Assembly: GCF_030272615.1 (NCBI RefSeq)
Contig: NC_081412.1
Span: 104,398,796 to 104,462,795 of the forward strand
DNA length: 64,000 bases
Direction: 5' to 3'
Source of the DNA: Cryptomeria japonica
Taxonomy: Eukaryota > Streptophyta > Pinopsida > Cupressales > Cupressaceae
Below, piece by piece: positions 56,335-64,000 of this stretch (positions are counted from its first letter, which is position 1; the number at the start of each line of letters is the position of its first letter). A program made the position numbers and the translations under genes. The notes beneath the pieces are model-generated. The model was given only the letters and a program-made list of their open reading frames with translations, had not been told where the DNA came from and searched no databases.

Positions 56335-57296
56335 TTTAGTAGAAACTTTCAGTGATGAAGGGAACAAAATCCTCTTTGACGTGTTGCTTGAGGGTCGGTG
56401 GCTCAGGTCAGGGTGTGTTATAAGTGATACACTCGTCGGGTAAGAATGCCAAATTGATCCTTCCTCCACGATTTATGATTTGATTAAAAGTGGATTTTTG
56501 ACAATATGCTCTAGTCTTTAAAGGCTCTTTGTCAAATTCGTTGGATGATGAAGGAATACTCGATGAGATTTGAAGAGTTGACGATTGATGTATAAAAACT
56601 TATTTCTCTTGATGAATTTGGAAAAACTAGGTTGTTGTTTCTTCAACGTGATATTATGATAAAGATTATTTCTTCTCAGAATATGGGGATTAGTCATGCA
56701 TGAGTGATCAATGGTTTCCTTTGATTTGTTTGGATTTAGTTGATCTTGTTTTTGAAAATACAAGTCTTACTCTTTCAAAATGAAGGTTTAGATGCCCCTT
56801 CACGACAAAGTGTGTCAAATGATATGGATAAAAGCCTCCCGATATGGAGACTTGATTTGACAACCTGGAAATTTTTAAACAAGTGTTTTTGAGATGAAAT
56901 CCATGAGATGGTAAAGGATTCTGTTGATACTTGTGATGAGGTTTCTGGATTATGATAAGATAGATATGTTTTATCGTGCGATCAGTTTTAGATTTTTACA
57001 ACATTTGTTTTGACACAAATTTGGCTCAAGAAATAGCTTCTAAAGTCTCGTTTTCACTACTCCGCTTTGATGAAAAATGATGCTAATGGAAAAAGGTTTT
57101 TGAAAATGTTTTCAAATTTTTAAAAATTCCTCACTATTTTGCCCCTTGTCTTTTTTCTTTTTGGTCATGCACTAAAACAGAGATGAAATCCACTACCAAA
57201 ATTACCTTATGCGCTAAAAGAATGACCACACGTGCTAGGCTGCCCCCAGACACATGCTAAAAGTTTTGACTCTTTAAAATTTTGTTTTCTCTGTTT
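56335..57296 (-). other. 5' leader of C with TAGCGCAT-type repeats
   Basis: At 57160-57270, minus-strand TTTTAGTGCATG, TTTTAGCGCATAA, CCTAGCACGTG and TTTTAGCATGTG form a short array like that in C's PMD intron. The left part has no recognised feature. The right limit is uncertain and depends on where E starts. Confidence 0.5.
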
Positions 57297-57907
57297 GTGA
57301 GGCCTCACCTCGACTTAGTCGGACATTCAGTGGATTTTATATTTTAGACTATTATAGATACTTTATTTTGATGCATTTTGAGACTTAGAACTTATATGAT
57401 TTCAGGATTTGGATAACATTGCTATGATTTGATGATTTACTTACATGCTTTATGAGATAGAACACTACATGATTATTAGATAGAATGAAATTGCAATGAT
57501 AGATGTCGTTATTGAATTTGCAGGACTTTACTCTGAATATAGAACTATGATGTATGTTTAGTTTATGTGAATTGGGATGAAATTGCTTATGTGAATTTGC
57601 TTGATAAAAGATGTACTCAATCTGTGCAGATGAAAATTGTATGCAAGTGATGATGTGCATTGTTATATTATTCAATTATATTATATTTAGATATTTGGAA
57701 GTACTAATGTGTAAATTGAGATACGCAGGAAATTTACCATGTGACCATGGAAAATTACGGAGAATCAAACCTAGACTTATGTATGTTCATAAAGCCAGGG
57801 TTTGTCTATTTGGAGAGACAACACCCTGTTTGTGTTGTATTTTATTCGTAACAGTATATGTTGCATGAGTGTTAAGTGTTAATTAAATTTTAATGTGTAA
57901 AAACCTC

Positions 57908-58006
57908 AAGAGACAATTTCATGTTTTATTTTTGTAAAAGTATTTTATTAGTGTCACTTGACACATGTGTGGATTTAAATTTAAATATTTTATTTTGTCT
58001 CTTGGT
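57908..58006. repeat. Inverted repeat CAAGAGACA/TGTCTCTTG
   Basis: Perfect 9-bp arms at 57908-57916 and 57998-58006 with an inner shorter pair (GTGTCACTTGACAC). Could be a small hairpin; significance unknown. Confidence 0.35.
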
Positions 58007-60011
58007 GGGAAAGTGTTTAATTATAGTTTTCTTAAATAAATTAATGTGTTGTCATAAATATTTTGGGAATATAATATTTGGAGTGGTCAACTTATGTTTG
58101 ACCCGAAAATAAACTTCAGAGGGGTTTAAAATGGGTTAAATGAACATCTAGGGGTAGTTTAATAGGGTTTCCTAAAGCCCATAAGGTATACCTAGGGGTT
58201 AGGGGTAATTTTAGGCAAGTTTCTACTTTATAATGATCTTTTTAACGCTTTAAAAATTGGTTTTTTTGAGTTGAGCGAAAATTGAAAATTGAAGTTAAAT
58301 CAAATCAAGATTTTTTCCTTTTGGAAGGAGAGTCTTTTTGCATTTTGCTTTCTTTCTTCTTTTTGTTTTTTTTAGAATCTTGTGAGAACTCAGAGAGTGA
58401 GCTTCTCAAGGAAGATTTTTGGGAATAGGAGGGTAATCACCCACTCTCCATTTTTGGAGACAGAAGAAAATTTGGAAAGAAAAATAATCTTATGGAATAG
58501 AGAAATTGAATAAGGGTAGAAGGAAAAAGATTTGTGGATTGGGCAGCTCTTCATCAAATACTATAATAACCTTTGGGAAGATTAAGGTTGGTTTCAATTA
58601 TTATTTTTAATGTCTTCTTCTTGTTTATGTCTGGAAGTTGTTTGTATAAGAAATCTATGTTCTGAAAGTTTATGTTTGAAAATCTCTTGGTATTTTTGCG
58701 TATGAAATGTTGTGTTTTGGGAGTTTTCTCAAGATCTCTTACTCTTGGGAGAGAAGAGGATCTTGAGGGTGGTAGCAGTGACAGCCCTCGAGTGAGAGAC
58801 TCTCTTTTGAGAGCGATCACAAGGGATCTTTGTGTGACCCTTGCTGCATGGCCTGTTTGTGCAATGGGGGTCATAAGGAGGGATATAAGGCTAGAATGCC
58901 TTTGGGGGGCATAAGGAATAAGGGGTTGAGAATTATTGATATTTTTATTGTGCCATGAGGTGGCTTTTTGTTTATTTCATACTTGCAGTTCTCCTCAGGG
59001 TATTTGGTCCACTACCACCCTTTGAAAATGTTCATCACCAGAGTGTGGTGCTGTGAAAGCCAAGTTGGGAATGTGTCTGAAAAGAATCTGTATGCATTGC
59101 TTTCTATGTGTTTGTCTATTTGTTACCTGTCTAGGATTTGGTTCTCCGAGCTCGAGGGTGGCTACCAGTTAGCCTAGGCTGGGAGGTGAGCACTCCGTGG
59201 TCATATTTGTGTTTTCTATTATGTAGGAAAATTCAGAGGAAAGAGAATAGGAACCAAGAAAAAGACACCGAAGATTATTATTGAAGATTCTTAAATTCAG
59301 TTGCAGATGTTTGTTTAAAATTGTTATAGAAATATGCCTCATTCATAGAAAAGAGAAGCAAGTTGTAAACTGTGAAAATAGACTTGAAGTTTTTATTGTT
59401 GTGACTATTCAGAGAAACATCCTGAAAATTTGGTAGAATATCTTAGAGATATTATTAAAAAGAAAAGCTTGTTATTTCTACTTCTGGTTTTAGAAAAAGA
59501 AAAGTTAACTTGTGTTGTATGCAAAAGCTTCATTGAATTATGGAAAAAAAAGGATTTATTTTCATTTAGATTTTATCTATATTTCACTTGTGGCAAATAG
59601 AAGTTTATTAATGTTGGAAGATTTTAAGTATTTTAAATGGAAAAAGTTGTTTTATGTAAATATTTTATTAGAAGAAAAAAATCAATGAATTTCTTTATTT
59701 CCAGAAAAAGTATAATGTATCTTTGAAGAGTATTCTAAATTGTATTTTAGTTAGCATTGATTTAAAAGCTTATTAATATATATATATATATCTGATTTAA
59801 CTTAATGCTTTTCCCTTTATTATAATAGTTTAAAATTTTGCATGTAAATTCTCTTTTAAAAATATATATAAATTTATATTGAAATAAATTTCATCCTTTT
59901 AACTATGATTATTTAAGTTATGTAAATATAAATATATATATATATATATGTTTATATATTATATTTAAAAAAAAAAAAATTTAAAAAATTTTGGTTTCGG
60001 GTCCTCGCGGA

Positions 60012-60143
60012 CTCCACTATGTGTACGCACAGTGGAGGGCCGCGCGGCGCCCACTGTGTGCACACACAGTGGAGCCGCTTTCAGCTCCCACTGTGTGGGC
60101 ACACAGTGGTGCCGCGGTGCCCACTATGCGCTCACACAGTAGC
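60012..60143. repeat. Palindromic CCACTGTGTG array in E LTR
   Basis: Four units about 37 bp apart, each an imperfect palindrome CCCACTGTGTG-nn-CACACAGTGG, separated by GC-rich GCCGC spacers. Very GC-rich in an AT-rich setting. Open frames across it are artefacts. Confidence 0.75.
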
Positions 60144-60443
60144 GCGTGGCCCAAAACGTCTCCCTTCCTCCACTGCCTACAACAACAAAAAAACGTGGCC
60201 GCCTTTGGGGTCTTCGGCCCAACAAGAATTTTTGACTGTTAAAAAAAATAAAAATATAAGGGTTAAACCCTAGCCCGGATGGGGCTAGGGCAATTCGGTT
60301 TTAAAAATAAAAATATTAATTAGTTTAGATATTATAAATGTGAGAAAATTAGAACCCTAATTAGGGTTGGGGAAAAATATGGTTTAATAATTAGGAAGTT
60401 AAAAATGGCTTTTGTGTTAGAGTTAAAATATTTAACATATAAG

Positions 60444-60444
<1 letters not shown>

Positions 60445-60517
<73 letters not shown>
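60445..60517. repeat. (TA)n microsatellite
   Basis: About 36 TA units, followed by more degenerate AT-rich repeats to about 60660. Confidence 0.95.
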
Positions 60518-60520
<3 letters not shown>

Positions 60521-60995
60521 TCCATATATATATATGGGAATATGTATATGTATATATATGAATTTTGAGCATTTTGAATAAGTAATTAAATTATAAATAT
60601 ATAAATATATGTATATACAAATAGGTCTATATATATATATTTATATATTCCTGATTTTAATTTGGAATAAATTATAAAGAGAAATTTAAAAAAAATGATA
60701 AGATTATATAGTTATATTGGAGGATAAATTAAAATTCCTCTCCTATTTCCTTTAGTTTGATTAATTTAATAAACCTATTGACTAGGTATCTCTTGGAGAT
60801 AGAATTAATCCAGTAGGTTTTCCGCAATTAAAATTAAACAATTTATCGATGCTTGGTTCGTTTCAGAATTAGCTCGAATTTAATAATGGAAATTTCATTA
60901 ACGCTTGTCACAAGAGTGAACTTGTTAATTAAATTAGTATGTTTTAAAAAAAAAAATTTGTTCCTTTTTTGCCCTAAATTTTGGGCATGACATTT

Positions 60996-61012
60996 TGGTA
61001 TCAGAACCAAGT
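60996..61012 (+). other. Primer-binding site of E (initiator tRNA-Met type)
   Basis: TGGTATCAGAACCAAG, three bases after the LTR; the common plant site is TGGTATCAGAGC. Confidence 0.8.
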
Positions 61013-61148
61013 TTCCACACTAGGAGCCTTACTCACTTATGTTTCACCTTAGAATATTTTAAAATTATTTTGTTAATGGAATTTTGAATTTAAATAAATT
61101 TAATTCTAAAAAAAATAAATTAATTGTTTTGTCTTATTTCCTCCTAGG

Positions 61149-62520
61149 ATGCCTCCGTTGACGCGACAAGCTCACAAGTGCGGACGGGATCCTAGACGTG
61201 TGCGCATAGCACGCGATGAGGTAGAGAGGGAGGCATCGGTTCTAGAGGAGAACCCAGGAGCACCTCCCGAATAGCCAAATGAACCTAACCGTGACATTTT
61301 AGCAGCCATTCAGAATCTTATTGGCATTGTTCAGGAAAGGATCCCAGCAGAGAACCCTCAGGTTAGGAGTCATGACTCTGGGAGTCATAGATTTGTTGAT
61401 AGAGAATGAAGTAGGAGCTCAACTCCGATTCCTGTAGAGAGTCAAGGTGGTAATGAGCCAGAGTCAGTGCATATGCCAGGACCACCTCCAGCGGTGGAAC
61501 CAGTTTATTTTGAGAGAGCTCATCGAGATCCCGGGGATCTCATCAGGGAGGTCATGCGCCTCCAACCACCATCCTTCGGAGGTTCTACAGATGGAGTAGA
61601 GGCCGAGGCATGGCTTCTGAGTCTTGAGAGGTGCTTTGCGTTGCGTTCTTATGAGAGCAACTTGAAAGCACGTGTTGCAGTTCATCTTCTGAGAGGGATA
61701 GCCTCCACCTGGTGGAGACAGGAAGAGTACAAATGCAGATTAGTTCCTGATACACTCACTTGGGAGATATTCAAAAAGAGGTTCTGTGAGAGGTAACTAT
61801 TAGAGCACTTCAGGCAGCGTCGTATAGACGAATTTCATGATCTCTAACAAAAAGGCTTGTCAGTAACCCAGTATGAGAGTAAATTCTTTGAGTTGTTGCC
61901 ATATGTAGATTATCTAAAGGATGAGAAACTTCTTGTAAACCGCTTCATCAGGGGATTGAATGCTGGTATAGTCGGGCCTGTTAGGATGTCCGCTCCAGAG
62001 AGCCTTCGGGTTGCTATAGAGAAGGCACTGATTGCCGAGGAAATTTAGGTTAGACCACAGGACAATAGGGATCGGTATCAGAACCGAAATCCCGCACCTC
62101 AGACTTATGGATTCCAGAAACCACATTGGAAGGGGAACAACCGATATTCTCAGGGGTTCTCCAAACCCCCTCCTTCACAACAGACACCACAGAACCAGAA
62201 ACAGAAGCCTCCACAGTATCAGCAGGGCTCCAAGCCCAAGCAGTGGCAGACTCAAGGACAGAAACGTGATCAGAAAGCACAGGGGCAGTACACACAGCCG
62301 ACGGAGACTCAGCAGTCCTCCAGGGGTGGGTACAGCGGATCCAATAGGACAGGAGGTTAGGCTTTCTCTAGGCCTCAGGGTGCCCAGCTCCAGGCACGGG
62401 GTGCTTGCTTTACATGTGGAGCCATGGGGCATTTGGCGAGGGATTGCCCTCAGGGACAGGTAGCAGGGAGTCAGCGGATGGCCACTTCAGAGCTGACAGT
62501 TGGTGATATGAGCAGGTCCC
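61149..62520 (+). pseudogene. Gag of E
   Basis: Starts MPPLTRQAHKCGRD at 61149. The Gag core is at about 61540-61800 (FGGSTDGVEAEAWLLSLERC ... WEIFKKRF) and continues to 62046. A Gln-rich linker then leads to a CCHC zinc knuckle, [14 protein letters not shown], at 62409-62450. In-frame stops at 61272, 61407, 61794, 61845, 62046 and 62358; all fit C-to-T of CAG, CAA or CGA. The frame is the same from 61149 to the window end. This N-terminus and knuckle fit Del/Tekay-type Ty3/gypsy elements. Confidence 0.85.
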
Positions 62521-63020
62521 ATAGAGTATTCGCAGCGGTTGACAACCACCAGGCTGATCATCAGGCCACGGTTATCGAATCTTCAGGTATAATCAGAGGT
62601 AACAACGTATCTATTTTGTTTGATTCAGGAGCTACTGACTCCTTTATATCTCCATTGGTTGTGGAGCGTTGCGGGCTAGTGGCAACTAGGCAGGGTGTCA
62701 GTTGGGAAGTGGAATTAGCTTCAGGGGCTAGAGTGTCAGTGGAATCAGAGGTTAGGGCATGTCAGCTGCAGATTGGCAAGACCACCATTTTAGTAGACCT
62801 TAGAGTGACCCCACTTGGATCTTACGAAATCGTACTTGGCATGGATTGGCTTTGTGCCCATAGAGCCAAGATGGATTGCCGCCTGAAAAGGATCGAGTGT
62901 GAGGATGGTCATGGTTCGCCCATAGTTATTACCGGGATTCAGAGGCCCATGTCTCTTTGTATGATCTCCGCAATGCAGCTTAAGCGGAGCATGCGGAAGG
63001 GATGTCAACTTTTTGCTATC
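62521..63020 (+). pseudogene. Protease of E
   Basis: [13 protein letters not shown] at about 62616 is an intact D-S-G aspartic protease motif, followed by IVLGMDWL at about 62832, the second family signature. No stop codon in this part. It cleaves the Gag-Pol polyprotein. Same frame as Gag and RT. Confidence 0.88.
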
Positions 63021-64000
63021 ACGATCAGTGATAGAGAGGAAGAGGAGGAAAAAGAAACATCGCTTGATGACCATCCTATCCTTAAGGGATATTCAGATGT
63101 ATTTCCTTCAGAGTTACTGGGAATGCCTCCCCACAGAGAGATTGATTTTCATATAGACCTAGTACCAGGAGCTGAGCCAGTTTCCAGAGCACCTTATAGA
63201 ATGACCACAATTGAGCTTAATGAACTTAAAATTCAGCTTGAGGAACTTCTTGAGAAGGGTCATATCCGTCCTAGCGTATCCCTGTGGGGTGCACCAGTCA
63301 TCTTTGTTAAGAAGAAGGATGGATCTCTACGATTGTGTATGGATTATCGACAGCTAAATAAAGTAACCATCAAGAACCAATATCCTTTGCCCAGAATTGA
63401 TGATTTATTTGACTAGCTTCAGGGTGCCAAAGTCTTTTCCAAAATTGATCTGAAGTCAGGATACCATTAGTTGAGAATAGTGGAAAGTGATATCCACAAG
63501 ACTGCATTTCGCACTAGATATGGTCACTATGAGTTTACCGTAGTCCCCTTTGGACTTACGAATGCCCCAACAGTTTTTATGAGCCTCATGAATGGGGTGT
63601 TCCATACCTTTCTGGACCATTTTGTTATTGTGTTCCTCGATGATATACTGATATATTCTCGGAATGAGAAGGAGCATGAGGAGCACCTGAAATAGGTATT
63701 GCAGTGTTTGTGGGATAACTAGTTGTTTGGTAGCCTATCGAAGTGTGCTTTCTTTCGATCTAAGGTCAAGTACCTTGGACATGTTATTTCCGATGATGGG
63801 ATCTCAGTTGACCCATCAAAGATTAGGGCTATTATGGATTGGCCAGCGCCTACCAGTGTGACAGAGGTCAGGAGTTTCATGGGTTTAGTAGGATATTATC
63901 GATGTTTTATCGAGGGTTTCTCCAGAGTCGCACACTCTATTACTTCTCTTCAGTGTAAAGGGAAGAAATTTGAGTGGACAGAGAAGTGCGAGAAGGCCTT
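63021..64000 (+). pseudogene. Reverse transcriptase of E (runs off window)
   Basis: [59 protein letters not shown], then FSKIDLKSGYH, the [17 protein letters not shown] block and catalytic FLDD at 63633-63644, followed by KVKYLGHVISDDGISVDP. In-frame stops at 63414, 63468, 63693 and 63720, each fitting CAG to TAG. RNase H and integrase lie beyond the window, so the chromodomain that would confirm a chromovirus cannot be checked. Confidence 0.92.

Larger units (their letters stand above)
42715..57296 (-). mobile_element. Element C: Tat-type retrotransposon lacking its 5' LTR here
   Basis: The 3' LTR is 42715-44186 and the polypurine tract 44187-44201 (CAAAGAGGGGCAAAA on the minus strand, same as B). 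Then, leftwards in element order, come the antisense PMD gene (44613-47317), spacer, and pol and gag on the minus strand (48865-56334), followed by a leader to about 57296. The 5' LTR and primer site are missing because element E interrupts the leader; they should lie beyond the window. Base composition and layout match B closely, yet C has several frameshifts and is a diverged family (different LTR). Confidence 0.85.
57297..60992 (+). repeat. Probable 5' LTR of E (left end uncertain)
   Basis: The right end, GGGCATGACA at 60992, is clear because it is followed by the primer site. The left end is uncertain: TGTGAGGCCTCACC at 57297 and TGTCATAAATATT at 58051 are both possible. Long LTRs (3-4 kb) fit Del/Tekay-type elements. 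No gene inside; short open frames are not supported. The other LTR is beyond the window. Confidence 0.5.

Noticed and set aside
57642-57660. TGTATGCA string as the missing 5' LTR end of C
   Set aside because: Only about ten bases match the 3' LTR end; the sequence after them does not.
57385-57675. Minus-strand 96-codon frame as part of C or of the interrupted LINE
   Set aside because: No similarity to LINE RT or to C's other parts; low-complexity composition.
60012-60143. Evenly spaced palindromes as a CRISPR array
   Set aside because: Spacers are short GC-rich strings related to one another, not unique sequences. No cas genes; eukaryotic LTR context.

Overview
The window looks like intergenic DNA from a seed plant with a large, transposon-rich nuclear genome. 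A gymnosperm such as a conifer is plausible, but nothing here proves the species. I see no cellular housekeeping gene, tRNA or rRNA. Nearly everything is LTR retrotransposon of several families, nested inside one another, plus a LINE remnant and one decayed gene I do not recognise.

Layout, left to right. (1) 1-767: part of a Copia-type LTR on the minus strand. (2) 768-32598: an old minus-strand element, 'D', whose pieces lie at 768-3050, 11582-12956 and 30687-32598. Two younger elements split it. 'A' (3056-11576, target duplication CCCCC) is a non-autonomous relative with a Gag-like/protease/G-patch frame and no reverse transcriptase. 'B' (12962-30681, target duplication GAAAG) is a 17.7-kb Ty3/gypsy element of the Tat type with two RNase H domains. 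(3) 32604-35120: plus-strand remnant 'F' of a similar family. (4) 36015-39060: minus-strand pseudogene 'G', not recognised. (5) 40690-42714: a relic of a D-type LTR, then the 3' end of a minus-strand LINE. (6) 42715 to about 57300: a minus-strand Tat-type element, 'C', whose 5' end is cut off by the next element. (7) About 57300-64000: element 'E', a plus-strand Ty3/gypsy element of Del/Tekay appearance, running off the window inside its RT/RNase H region.

The most interesting feature is shared by B and C. Between the end of pol and the 3' LTR, each carries a gene on the opposite strand from gag-pol. The product is a plant mobile domain (PMD, 'aminotransferase-like') protein. In both copies the gene starts 370-430 bp inside the 3' LTR, has a TATA-like box 80-90 bp before the ATG, a first exon of 25-26 codons, a phase-0 intron with good GT/AG ends, and a second exon with the PMD and an acidic tail. 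In both, the intron is filled with short GC-rich repeats. The same element-specific repeat also occurs in that element's 5' leader, although B and C use different motifs.

B and E show a striking decay pattern: one continuous gag-pol frame with no frameshift, interrupted only by stop codons that nearly all look like C-to-T changes of CAG, CAA or CGA. This is what deamination of methylated, silenced elements would give. C, by contrast, also has indels. Small palindromes with paired base changes occur in the B leader and just after pol in B and C; they may be conserved RNA structures.
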